From: Hyphodiscus hymeniophilus
Taxonomy: Eukaryota; Ascomycota; Leotiomycetes; Helotiales; Hyphodiscaceae
Assembly (NCBI GenBank): GCA_016508695.1
Contig: VNKQ01000003.1
Span: 1,922,001-1,986,000 of the forward strand
DNA: 64,000 nt
Reading direction: 5' to 3'
Below, piece after piece: positions 24,222-34,379 of the stretch. Below the pieces are notes generated by a model. That model searched no databases and was not told the DNA's origin. It was given only the letters and a program-made list of their open reading frames with translations. The position numbers and the translations under genes were made by a program. Position 1 is the first letter of the stretch. Each line of letters starts with the position of its first letter.

Positions 24222-25173
24222 ATGATGGGGCCAAAGCGGAAAGCTCAGCATTCGGAACCTGATGAGGCTGTTCACGCGTCACGACAATTGCAGGTCTACG
24301 GTCACAACCCAAAGCCAGCTAAAAAACCCCGCCGAACTGAACCGCCAATCTACAAGAAGCAGGCCCACGCCTCGAGTGTCAATGCGATCAAGAAGCGTAT
24401 TCGAGACGTCACGAGGAAATTGGAACGATCAGCGGATCTGCCTGCAAACGTGCGAATAGAGGATGAAAGGGCGCTGGCAGCATATCACCAAGAATTGGCT
24501 GCTGCAGAGGCGGAGAAGGTTAGACAGAAGATGATCAAGAAATACCACATGGTTCGCTTCTTTGGTACGATAGTCACAGTTCCCTAGTTGTCAGCTTTGC
24601 TAATTGGGCTACTCAGAACGTCAAAAGGCTACACGACAGTTGAAAAGGCTTCGAAAACGCTTACTGGAAACGGAATCGACGGATGAGGTTGCGGCTCTGA
24701 AGGAACAGATGCGCGTTCTAGAAGTTGACCTCAACTACACGCAGTTCTGCCCTCTTAGCGAACCTTATGTCAGTCTGTATCCTCAGAAGGATACTACGGC
24801 GGATGAGGAGGACATTGGCCCTACAGAACCAGCCTCAAAACCAGCAATGTGGGCGGTGGTAGAGAAGCACATGGAGGAGGGAACGCTTAGTCGTCTGCGC
24901 AACAGAGCCTCAACCACAAAGGCCGTTACTGCGCCTAAGCCGTTAGAGATGAAGCCTGCGAAGCCGAAGTTGAAACCTCAAGCTGCCACTTTAGATACGA
25001 CTGGAATGAATCGCAGGCAGAGAAGAAGCCAGGGGGTAAAGGACAATTTTGCGGGCAAAACGAAGAACAAGTCGATGGCATTTGAGAGAAACCAGGCCTT
25101 TGGTTCTTCACAAGCAAACAATGGGGCAGATGAGGGAGAAGATGATAGCGATGGGGGCTTCTTTGAAGAATGA
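24222..25173 (+). CDS. EFG1: rRNA-processing protein Efg1
   Basis: Efg1 is a nucleolar factor of the early 90S pre-ribosome, needed for 18S rRNA maturation. Exons are 24222-24564 and 24617-25173 (52-nt intron, phase 1), giving 299 residues. The N-terminus is basic (MGPKRKAQH, KPAKKPRRTEPP). The conserved core, split by the intron, reads SSVNAIKKRIRDVTRKLER, LPANVRIEDERALAAYHQEL, MIKKYHMVRFFERQKATRQ and LKRLRKRLLE. It is largely a coiled coil, as in the family. The acidic end is DEGEDDSDGGFFEE. The first of two adjacent ATGs was taken as start. The intron interrupts the conserved HMVRFFERQKA block exactly, which supports the splice sites. Confidence 0.93.
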
Positions 25174-25505
25174 GTGGGAATTGACCTGGCTTAGGCCTTT
25201 TTGGCGTCGGAATGATACCCTTGAAGATTGAGCTTAGTAGCATGAATGACATCCTGAACACCTGAAGTGGCCACATGGAGTAACAAGACGAGAGTTTTTT
25301 CGTCATTATTCACTGGCTGAGCTATCTGAGCTATCACTGTATCCCTGCACATGCAGACTCGACCTCCAAATTGGCAAACCTCGAAATCATGCTTGTTTGT
25401 CAATGGCTTCCCTTCTCTAATGACTCGTAGGCCCCATCAGTTCTTGTCAACAAGAAACACGCACGCTGAGCTCTCGTCAGAGCCTCTGAGATCCGAGCCC
25501 CTGAC
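25174..25505. other. intergenic
   Basis: This is the EFG1 3' flank and the promoter of the next plus-strand gene. No gene or repeat is seen. Confidence 0.4.
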
Positions 25506-26580
25506 ATGGAGCCCGCCAATGGATCAGCCTCGGCCGGGGGAGGCAGGCGAGCACATCTCCAGTCCATCGAAGACTTCATGAGAGAGCAAGACGAAGCCGA
25601 TGCCGATGCAACGAGATCTGCCGTCCCAGCCGCCGATCCCGCTGCTAATCCCACAAGAAAGCAGAAAAAGGCTTTGTTGCAAGAGGAACGCGAGCGGCTC
25701 GAGGCTGAGCAGAAAGCGAAGAAGGCTACGCTTGAGACGGAGAGGAAATGCATCGAGCAGCAAGCCAACGATGCTGTCACGGATCTGGGAGCCGTGAACT
25801 GGGTGGGGAAACTCCTTGGTAAAAGCCTCCATCGCTGTCGTTATATGTTTGAGAGAACTCATCGCTGATAACGGCTTCAGAGTATCGCAACGCACACCCC
25901 ACACCCACGGGGGGCTGACCTACGCGGAGCAAGTGGTCGGGTCAGCGCCTGCGCGCTTCACATGCACGGCGCTCATCCTGGAGAGCTCCCAGCACTTCGG
26001 CAAGCTGATCTCCTTCTCCAACAAGAAAGACGCGAAGCGCCACGCGTCCAAGAAGGCCGTGGACTGGCTGATCGAGAATAACTACATGCCCGCCGACGGA
26101 TCCGTCAGGTTCCCCAAGGCCGCTCCACCGCCCGTCGTGAAGGTCCTCGGTCCCATCCAGGCAGCGAACCGATCACCCGTTGGGGTTCCATCATCAAGAG
26201 TAGCGACATCGACCTCGACCTCGACCTCATATGCCGGGCAGGTCCCGGAGCTATGCAACCGTCTCGGCTTCCACCCGCCGACCTACGAGATCACCAAGGA
26301 TAGCGAGAACGTCGCCTTCTGGAGCGGACACGCTCATTTCGGAGGCGATCCTCGGATCGAGGGCAAGGTGGGAGAGGTCAAGAGCGTGTTTGGGAAAGGC
26401 AATGCGAAAGAACAGATCGCGATGGAGGTGCTGTCCTTTCTCCGAGACATCGAACGCCTGAGGATGGAAGGGGAGGACAGAGAAGACGAGGACGGGGAAG
26501 AGGACAGGAAGAGAAAGCGGGAATCGATGAATTCCGGTATCGATGAGACGGCCGGGAAAGTGGTAAAAGTGGAAGCTTGA
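25506..26580 (+). CDS. double-stranded-RNA-binding-domain-like protein, possible frameshift
   Basis: Exons are 25506-25818 and about 25881-26580, giving some 336 residues. The N-terminal part has a charged helix (RKQKKALLQEERERLEAEQK). A dsRBD-like fold begins at NWVGKLL and continues with ARFTCTALILE and a KKDAKRHASKKAVDWLIENN helix, the usual basic last helix of the fold. A second alpha/beta region follows (LCNRLGFHPPTYEI, AKEQIAMEVLSFLRDI), possibly another such domain. Splicing at 25880 gives NWVGKLLEYRNAHP, which fits the dsRBD pattern but runs into a stop at the G6 run 25909-25914. Either one G is missing or the acceptor two bases downstream is used, giving VSQRTPHTHGG instead. The acidic/basic tail EDGEEDRKRKRE may be nuclear. 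No orthologue name is certain. Confidence 0.75.
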
Positions 26581-27140
26581 CTTGGGCATTTGACAATGGC
26601 ACATGGCTTGGGCGTTTGACAGAGGGCTGTGTTGATTGGATCTTGAGGGTGTTGGACGTATCCGCGAGCCCAACCAGTCCTTCTTCCCTGGTTACGCTTT
26701 CAAGCTCGGAAAAGCCTACGCAACATTCTACAAGACAGGCGTGTTAGGATTTACGAGGTGATGAAACACACTGTCAGATACCGGGTCTTGAGCATCACAA
26801 AAAGTTACCCCCCCATTTCGCCTCCACCAGTTCTTAGTAAGTCAGCGATCGTCGTTGCTATTGTCATACGTCAAGGACATTTGTTCCCTACAAATACCTT
26901 TTCAGAAAAGAATCCACCGTTAAGAGCATGTTCACTACAGAAACTTCCACAAAGGGCAGGGCTATTTGTAGGGTTTACGTTTCGAGGTGCGATTATTCAC
27001 GGATCCGATGCTCTGCATACTACTAGGGAATTGCGCCTTCTGCGATATTTCCCTACTTTGCTTTCTTCGCTTTGTTGGTCATCTGGTCTATTCTACTCGA
27101 GCAATTTCTGGTCATTCACTGATCAATCTTCTCTACCCTC
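26581..27140. other. intergenic between convergent genes
   Basis: These are the 3' flanks of the dsRBD gene and the LIM gene. No gene is seen. Short frames on both strands are hydrophobic or low in complexity. Confidence 0.4.
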
Positions 27141-29198
27141 TTACTCCTGACAGAACAAATTTCTCAACTCTTCCTGCAAGCCTTCTCTCCTCGGATCTAG
27201 TGCGGAGTCATCATGAGTCAATCTGGGTTTCTTCTTGCCATTCTGCTCGGTCGGCTCTGCTACAACTGCTCGAATAGCTCCAGGACCTCCTCTATCTGCT
27301 CTCCGCCTTTTGATCCTCTCTATGACCGGCTTGCGCTCCTTGGCCACGTACTTCCGATAGCTAGTCTCTGCAGATTTGGGCTTGTATCTTTCGAGGTATT
27401 CGGACGATTGCACGGTCCAGTATGGCGCGGTGCTGTCAGATGGGAGATTCCGATATCCAACGCTTGAGGAGGATGGTGATGCTTCTGTAGAATCCTCTGT
27501 GCTGTCTTCTGGACCAAGGCCATAATAGGGGTCTTCGTTCGGGTCGGGCTCACGACATTTGGGAAAGCCATGAGAAAAATACGACGTCGTCTCGCTTCGA
27601 GGCATCGATGGGCGTCGGAGGGCTTGTACAGGGAAAAGAGTTCTCTGTCCTAGTGGAGAATGCGAGAACCCTGGTGGGGTGAAATATATCGATTTCTGAT
27701 GATCGAACTCGTCGACTACATACTCTCGTTCCCGCTCGACGGAAAGGGGGACTGTTTCACGATCTTTTCGAGCTACCCGGACATTGCCAGCGACTGGAAT
27801 GTCGATGGGGCCTGATGAGATTGGCGTCGTCAATGCCACATCGAGATGTTTGGGAGTCGTTTCTTTGGGAGGTAGAGCTGGTAGACCTTTATCTTTGTTC
27901 TCTGTGGAACAGCATTCGGAGACGGATGAGCTTCGGCCATCTAAGCTCTCCATGTCGTGAGAGTGAGAGCTGCGTTTGGAAGTTCTCGCATTACGCGAAT
28001 GCTCTCTCCTTCGACGCATGTTTCTTGGAAGTAGTGACATCCATTTCGGTAGAGGCTTGGTCTTACTTGGCTTGAAAGCTGGCTCGCCGACAGGATCTAG
28101 AACCGAGACGTAAACATGGCGCGGTGAGTCTTCCTTGCTATGGCCAAGTCTATCAATTTCACTCTTACTCTCCTCCGTCTCATCATCCGCATCACCATTT
28201 TCCGAGAACCCCATATCAGCAGCATGCTCAATCAACGCTGCCTGAGCCTCGGAGTCATGCCCTGCAGCAGAATCGCTCCACTGTAGTCTGTCAGCTTTCA
28301 GCGATCTTATCCAGAGATGTAAAAAACTCACTCTGCTGCTGGAACCATTGACAAATCTATTCAACTCCCTCTTGAAGCCGCTCGAAGCACTGAATCTCCC
28401 TCTTCTCACTCCATTTGAAACTGCCCTAGTCTCTTCCCTTTCCTCGGAGAGCATCTCAAACCGGTCGCGACTCAACCCGCCATCAAACCTAGACACCGTC
28501 TCCAGACCTCGTTCCATAGTCGCCTCCTTCCCTTTTCCTTCCATCTCAACGTCACAATTAGTGCAAAGAGGCACCCTCTCCAGCTCCACCCCAACCATCC
28601 TCTTTCTCTTGCCCACGTGTACTGTGTTGCCGGGGTAATCATTCCACGCACCCCAGCCTCCTCCCTCCTGCTCAAAAGGCTCCAAGCTCATCTTTCCTCC
28701 GCAAAGTAAGCATCCAAAACACGCCTTGTGCCAGAAGCACCACCCTAAGCTAACCACCTCATCTCCTCTTACAATACACTCCCCGCAAACCCAGCAGATA
28801 CTGAGATCAAGGACTGCCTTCCAGCATGGTCGGCATACGATTCGGGAGGTGGTCCCAAGGATCTTGGGTTTTGAGGGATGGAACTGCCCCTCCCAACAGA
28901 TGGTGCAGATGAAGGTTGGCTCTGAAGGCGTTGTTGGAGGGGACTGTGTAATGAGCAGATCAAAACAATTTCTTGTCGGGACATTCTTGATTTCCTTTGG
29001 CCTGCTGGGTTTGATGATGGACTTTGCTATCGAAATACTTGTGGTTGTCGAACTGGAAGACGGTGTTGTGGCGGACGATTTGCCGGTTGTTGGGGTAGTG
29101 AGAGGTTTGGAAAGGCGGGGCATACTTGATGTTGATGAACACGTGGACGGAAGCTTGCGACTTGGAAATGGATATAATTGATATCCTAATAGTGGCAC
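27141..29198 (-). CDS. LIM-domain protein
   Basis: The open frame of 685 codons contains an in-frame 51-nt intron at 28331-28281 (GTGAGT donor, CTGAC branch, CTACAG acceptor). Spliced, the protein has 668 residues. After a Ser/Thr-rich start, zinc pairs appear: CTIC near 98-101 and CRPC near 122-125. A LIM motif follows at about 135-225 with CWVCGEC, WHKACFGCLLC and LCTNCDVE. LIM domains bind partner proteins, often at actin or polarity sites; fungal Rga/Pxl-type proteins are examples, but no GAP domain is visible here. The remaining two thirds is charged and disordered, with KERKPVIERIKRRRADRG near the end. The N-terminus is uncertain: an ATG at about 29123 (MPRLSKPL) or an extra upstream exon in 29199-29500 could apply. 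Confidence 0.82.
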   Translation of the reverse strand: MPLLGYQLYPFPSRKLPSTCSSTSSMPRLSKPLTTPTTGKSSATTPSSSSTTTSISIAKSIIKPSRPKEIKNVPTRNCFDLLITQSPPTTPSEPTFICTICWEGQFHPSKPKILGTTSRIVCRPCWKAVLDLSICWVCGECIVRGDEVVSLGWCFWHKACFGCLLCGGKMSLEPFEQEGGGWGAWNDYPGNTVHVGKRKRMVGVELERVPLCTNCDVEMEGKGKEATMERGLETVSRFDGGLSRDRFEMLSEEREETRAVSNGVRRGRFSASSGFKRELNRFVNGSSSRVSFLHLWIRSLKADRLQWSDSAAGHDSEAQAALIEHAADMGFSENGDADDETEESKSEIDRLGHSKEDSPRHVYVSVLDPVGEPAFKPSKTKPLPKWMSLLPRNMRRRREHSRNARTSKRSSHSHDMESLDGRSSSVSECCSTENKDKGLPALPPKETTPKHLDVALTTPISSGPIDIPVAGNVRVARKDRETVPLSVEREREYVVDEFDHQKSIYFTPPGFSHSPLGQRTLFPVQALRRPSMPRSETTSYFSHGFPKCREPDPNEDPYYGLGPEDSTEDSTEASPSSSSVGYRNLPSDSTAPYWTVQSSEYLERYKPKSAETSYRKYVAKERKPVIERIKRRRADRGGPGAIRAVVAEPTEQNGKKKPRLTHDDSALDPRREGLQEELRNLFCQE

Positions 29199-30062
29199 TC
29201 TCTGAACTTGCTACTTCTGGATCGAGAAGAAGGCAGTCGTGTGGATGTATGTAAGGGTCTACCCGATTGAGCTGTGTTTGTCTTACTGCTATTATGTCGA
29301 AACAAAAGCGAACGTGGAGATGGATGTAAGGATCTAGGTAAACAATTTGTGCTTCTGCTACTCTGTCGAAAGGATGGTGGCTGCGCTGAAAAAGTTGAGG
29401 GTTTGCATGAGTGACCAGTGGCGTTGCTGTTCTGTCGAGATATACCGAGACGCGAAGTTGATATTGATACTCTACCTAGACGAGTTGTAGCCATCGAAGG
29501 AATGTGTATTGAGCGAATGATTGATGAACGAATGAATAAAGCCCAGTGAGTGCTGTGATCCCAGCTCACGCCTGGCGATGCTGACTGGGCATGTTTAGGA
29601 TGGTTGATTGCAAAGCGTGGAGAGCGGATGCGAAATTGAGATGTAGATGTGAATGGAAAGATTGGAACGTTTCAATTCAGCAGTGGGAAAACTTCCACGA
29701 AGAAGGCATAGTCAAGGCAGTTTAAAAATACGGCTTTGTTCATGAGATCTGCGTCCAGATGAGGAAAGAGCGACCAGTAGCTACACATACAAAACTATTC
29801 ATAATAAAACACACAAGAAGGAAAGGTAGTGTCGTAGTAACTCGTGGCCAATTCAGGCAATATGTAGACGAATCTCATTCTGAACAAGAAGACATTCATC
29901 AATATCGTCTATCATCAGTTCATGATGCCCATTCATACGCCAATCAATATCCATATTTAACGCCATCGATACTGCAAACAAGATACAAAAGAAAACATTA
30001 TCCTATTTCGTACACAGAACCAACAATAATCACGTAAGCCGTGGAATCCCTCGAAACTCGGT
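29199..30062. other. intergenic, may hold a 5' exon of the LIM gene
   Basis: A minus-strand frame starting MATTRLGRVSIST, arginine- and serine-rich, ends at 29186 and could be spliced to the LIM gene. I cannot decide. The rest (29580-30062) shows no gene. Confidence 0.35.
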
Positions 30063-32244
30063 CTACTTGCGATTTTTAGGTCGAGACAACATGTTGAGAC
30101 GACTCAAGCTCAAGACCTTCTTCTTCGTTGGGCTAGGAAGCTTCGAAGCAGCAGCCGCCTTCTCGGCCAAAAGCATGGGAGCCATGAGCATCTCACCCTC
30201 TGGGACATTAGCCTTTCGCTTCTTGGCAGGAGAGCCTTCGACTCCCTTTTCCTCTTCATCATCGGAATCGGCTCGACATCGCTTCTTGTTAGACATGCCA
30301 TGAGCAACCGAAGGAAGGTGTACATTTGGTGCCTTGTTCTCCTTGTTACTGCCATTGCTGACGGGGAAAGCGCCTGGCATTCTGGTTGGCAAAATGCTCT
30401 GACGGACCTGACGGACACTCGATTGGCCAGGAGACGATCCAAAACCTTTGGGAGATTCACCGAATTGGATGGTATGGTCGGTGCGGAAGCTGAAAGTACC
30501 AGCGACGGAGGTAGAAATACCATGCTTAGAACTGGCTTGATGAGGAGGTTCAGGGAGTGGGCGGACACCATCAAGAGATGGGTAATCAACTGATTGAGAA
30601 TCATTTGGCAGCTTTGGTAGACCAGCGATAGATGGATAATGAACGTCTCTAGCTGGAGCAGGTGTATCGGAAGCCTGATCAGTCGGTTGAGCCTTGGCAG
30701 CAACATTGAACTTCGAGGGAGAACGAGGGATGGCGGACTTGAACGGAGATGGCGATTTAGAGATCGTAGCAGAATTCTTGTTGATTGTATCGGGTGTAAA
30801 ATTGACATGTTTAACACTCTTGGAGCGATCAAGACCAGGAGTTGTCGGGATTGGCGGAAGAGTCTTCTCCAGATTTGGCTTACTGGGACTTCTGACTAGG
30901 GATGGGATTAATGAAGGTGCAGCGGGGGCCTTCTTGCTTGAGCTTGGATATCTGAGCATCGATCGAACACGATCAAATTTTCCAGGGCTGCGCAAGAAAT
31001 TCTTGGGCTCGGATTGCGGAACGCTACCAATGCTGCTCATTGTCTTAGATTTTGTAAGACCTCGAGGAGTGCCGACCAAGTTAGGTTTGGATGGTGATTT
31101 GGTCAAAGTTGGTATCTGAGTTGCGGGTTGTTTTGTGGTTGCAGCTCGAGCAAGAGACGCCTGGGTTGGGGTTGAGATGGATGCAAGCATTTTGGATTGT
31201 GAGCGAGCAGCAGGTAGGGCGGATGGCATAGATTTGGGCGTATGATCTCCTCGAGAGACTGGTCTCGTAGAAGAAGTGTCATCCGCCATGTTTTGCCGAG
31301 CGCGTTTAGCTGGAGCAGTATTTTCAAGGCGTTCAGTGAAGCTTAAAATCTTGCCATTCTGATCGTTGTCACTGTCCTCTCTATCGTCCAGTCTTGCCTT
31401 GGATTGAGAACGTTTTAAGTTGGGCTTGGGTAGTGCAGTAGCTTGGAATCCTTCCGTCCGGTGGTCGTTCCGACAGCTCTCAACTTCCTCTCTGTCGTCC
31501 AATTTGGCCTTGGATTGGGAGCGCTTCAAGCTAGGCTTAGTGGCTGGTGTGAATCGACCCGGCTGAGCTCTGAAGGATGATGCATGCCCAGCAATGGAAT
31601 CCATCTTCTTGAACTCTGCCATATGAACATCACTGTAACGTCCGACCTTGCCCTTTGGCTGCGCAATCTTTCGTCCCGTCACATTAGATTCATCATCAAG
31701 GCGGCTTTCTTCCTCTCGTTCAGCAGCTAATTTCGCCTTGATACGAAGAGCTTCCTCGCGAAGATCATCCATCATCTTCTGGGCCGCAGGTCCTAGTTGT
31801 GGACCAGGACGCGCAAATTGGAAATCGAAACTTGAGGAGATGCCAGTCTTTGATGGTGTTTGTTGTGTAACTCCAGAAGGCATATTCTCGCCATTCTTCT
31901 CAATACCAACAAAGCCAAGTCGTAGCCCGGAGTCGGGTTCTTTTGTAGTACTCTGATGAGCTTTGCTTGGGTGCATTTCTTCGAGGGGTGGTTTGGCACA
32001 GCCAGTTGCTGGAGTTCGTGGGGCAAGAGGAGAAGAGACAATGCAATCGAGGTTCGATTGCGCACCGTGGGTAGGGGTCTCATCGCGCTCGGTGAGAGAG
32101 GAGAGATGCATAGAAGCATGGTTAAAAGACTGTTGAAGAGATTGTCAGCGAGAACATTGGGAACTGCGGGACACAAATTGCTACCTTTCCTGGGGTTGCA
32201 TTAGAACCTCGAAGTCTGGAGCTCCGACGACGAGGAGCCGACAT
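30063..32244 (-). CDS. basic Ser/Lys/Pro-rich protein with internal repeats, probably nuclear
   Basis: Exons are 32244-32185 (20 codons, MSAPRRRSSRLRG) and 32129-30063, with a 55-nt intron, giving 708 residues. The protein is disordered and strongly basic. It contains a repeated block, once as SLKRSQSKAKLDDREE and again as NLKRSQSKARLDDRED. It also has several SPSKPNL or SPSKFN copies. Other segments that look conserved are the helix MMDDLREEALRIKAKLAAE, then GRYSDVHMAEFKKMDSIAG, and FSFRTDHTIQFG followed by FGSSPGQ. SP and TP sites followed by K or R suggest cyclin-dependent kinase targets. Together with the basic composition this hints at a nuclear, chromatin or spindle role, but that is inference only. 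KKRCRADSDDEEE and SPAKKRKA are probable nuclear signals. I know no named family. Confidence 0.75.
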
Positions 32245-33275
32245 TTTGAAGATATTATCAACGCCTGTGCTTGTAATCTGATTGAATCGTTGAGTGACTC
32301 TGCCAGTTGATGTACTGCAAGGTTGTGGTGTTGTAGTGGGGTTTTGGAGATCCAATGTTTACCTTATTTGTTGACTTTCGGAGTCAACAAGGCCGAGTTT
32401 TTGCGGAAACGCGCTAAATTTACCGACACAGCCTTGCGAGCTACGATTGACCGTGCAGGTACCTAACTACCACCATACCGATCAATTGTCGGCAATACTT
32501 CTTTCTTTCAGTGGTCAGCTCAGGCAAATGCCAGTTTTATGTGGCTTTACCAATAAGTTAATTCTTTATTGAGCCGCTTTTCTGATACCAATGATAGAGA
32601 CAGTAAGGTTGTATTGGATTTTTAAGTTAATTGCTGTATCTAGTAGAGTTCGATAGAGAGAGACCCACACCTTGCGACTGACTGAGCGGACCCTGCCTGT
32701 ACAATAGCTAAGAAGAATGCTCGCTGCTCGAATCTGAAAGAGGGGGGCTTTTTTTGCTTCTTCTTTTTTTTTTCGGGCAAGGACTTACTGAACCACTAGG
32801 GCTCCACGAGATTGAGACATTATCAAAAGAGAGCTAATAGACAATTTGTAATTATTTCAGGAGACAGGAAAGAGAAATCACTGCCAATGACCCACAACCG
32901 TCGCACGGCGAGTTTATCGCATGTGATGTGCTGAATGTAGTAGTATAAAGCCCATCGATGAAGGGTCCGCACATCGTCAACAATGCAACCTCGTCTACTG
33001 GCAGCTCTGCCATGCATTTGAACGTCTCTCAAAACCGCTGAACATTGCGGCATGATGGCATCAAAAAAGAAGGAACGAAACCGAGAAGAGCGAAACGAGA
33101 CGTGACGGGAAATGGGCGTCTCTGAAGGCCAACCAGCAGAGAACCCATTTTGTTGCTTCGAGAACAGCTCGGGTATATACCTGGACGATGCAATGGCTTA
33201 CCGAGTGCTTCCGACTTAGAGGATGCCCAATTCCTCAGCCAAATCAAGAAACTCATTTGGGCTTCTTGCTTCATC

Positions 33276-33500
33276 GTGACAGCGTCCATCTTCGTAGAAA
33301 TTAGGTATTATGACTGTGTCATGGACGCACTCCTGTTCAGGCCACTGGATCCATCATCGTGACAGCGTCCATCTTTGTAGAAATTAGGTATTATGACTGT
33401 GTCATGGACGCACTCCTGTTCAGGCCACTGGATCCATCATTGTGACAGCGTCCATCTTTGTAGGAATAGGTATCATGACTGTGTCATAGACGCACTCCTG
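33276..33500. repeat. 83-bp tandem repeat, 2.7 copies
   Basis: Copies lie at 33276-33358, 33359-33441 and 33442-33500 (partial, with a one-base deletion and a few substitutions). Copies 1 and 2 differ at about two positions. Each unit contains GCGTCCAT and, about 31 bases on, its exact inverse ATGGACGC, so each can fold as a hairpin. A fragment of the unit end, CCACTGGATCCATCATCG, recurs at about 33552-33569. Confidence 0.95.
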
Positions 33501-34133
33501 GACACAGGGTTTGGGGGTCCGTCTAAGAACCACGGTCTTTGTGTTCCGAGCCACTGGATCCATCATCGCCATGATTTCTTCGCGCTTCTTGGAGTGTGGT
33601 TTTCCATGCTATCATTCCGCCTTCTCTGCTGCTTACGAGTATCCATCTTTTCGAAATCAAATCACCCTGGGCATGTATGGACCGAGCGCTCACGGATTGT
33701 TGCCTTGGGAAGACGAGGTATTGGAGGTGGGTACTTAAAGTTTTGAGACTTGGGTGGGAGATTTCCTCGAAGACTCGACGGGCCGACGGCTTCGTTGTTT
33801 GGTTGGGAGTTGGGAGTTAGGAGTTGGGAGTTGTGCTATGCTGGCCCGGAATCTGGTCGAGAGTTGGACGAGAGGATTTTGACCCTGACAGCCCTTCCTC
33901 ATGCAAAGCTGAGTCTGATTACTCTCATGTTTTGCAATCCCCTCCCTCCTCTGCCATCCATCATTCCAGATCGTCCACTTCCTCGTTTCGATTCTTGTGT
34001 TTGCTCCGTTGTGAGATTGAAGATATAAGAGTCTCGTGATTCAGCGTCCTCGCTTGCGGATGGATATCTCATGGCGCCAATACATGGATACTGAAGGTCA
34101 GTAGATTTGAAGGATATATACATATAACAATGC

Positions 34134-34144
34134 GGGGGGGGGGG
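34134..34144 (+). repeat. 11-G homopolymer
   Basis: A run of eleven G is followed by CGG. Its length is likely imprecise in any assembly. Confidence 0.8.
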
Positions 34145-34345
34145 CGGTTCGGAGCATTACAGTAATGTATGATCTGATCTTCTCCTACAAAGTAAACCCA
34201 ACCCGGGCACTTGGGTCAAGATGATCAGATATGGAGCGCCCTGGGCCCCTGAGGAGATAAGACACATACACCAGACTCATGCACTCAGCTCAGGCATGCA
34301 CACATACAGTACCAGAGATTCGAGTACAGTATGTACCATCAAACA

Positions 34346-34379
34346 AGACTGTAGACTGTAGACTGTAGACTGTAGACTG
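34346..34379. repeat. AGACTGT heptamer repeat, about 5 copies
   Basis: Perfect tandem copies of the seven-base unit, in non-coding DNA. Confidence 0.9.
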
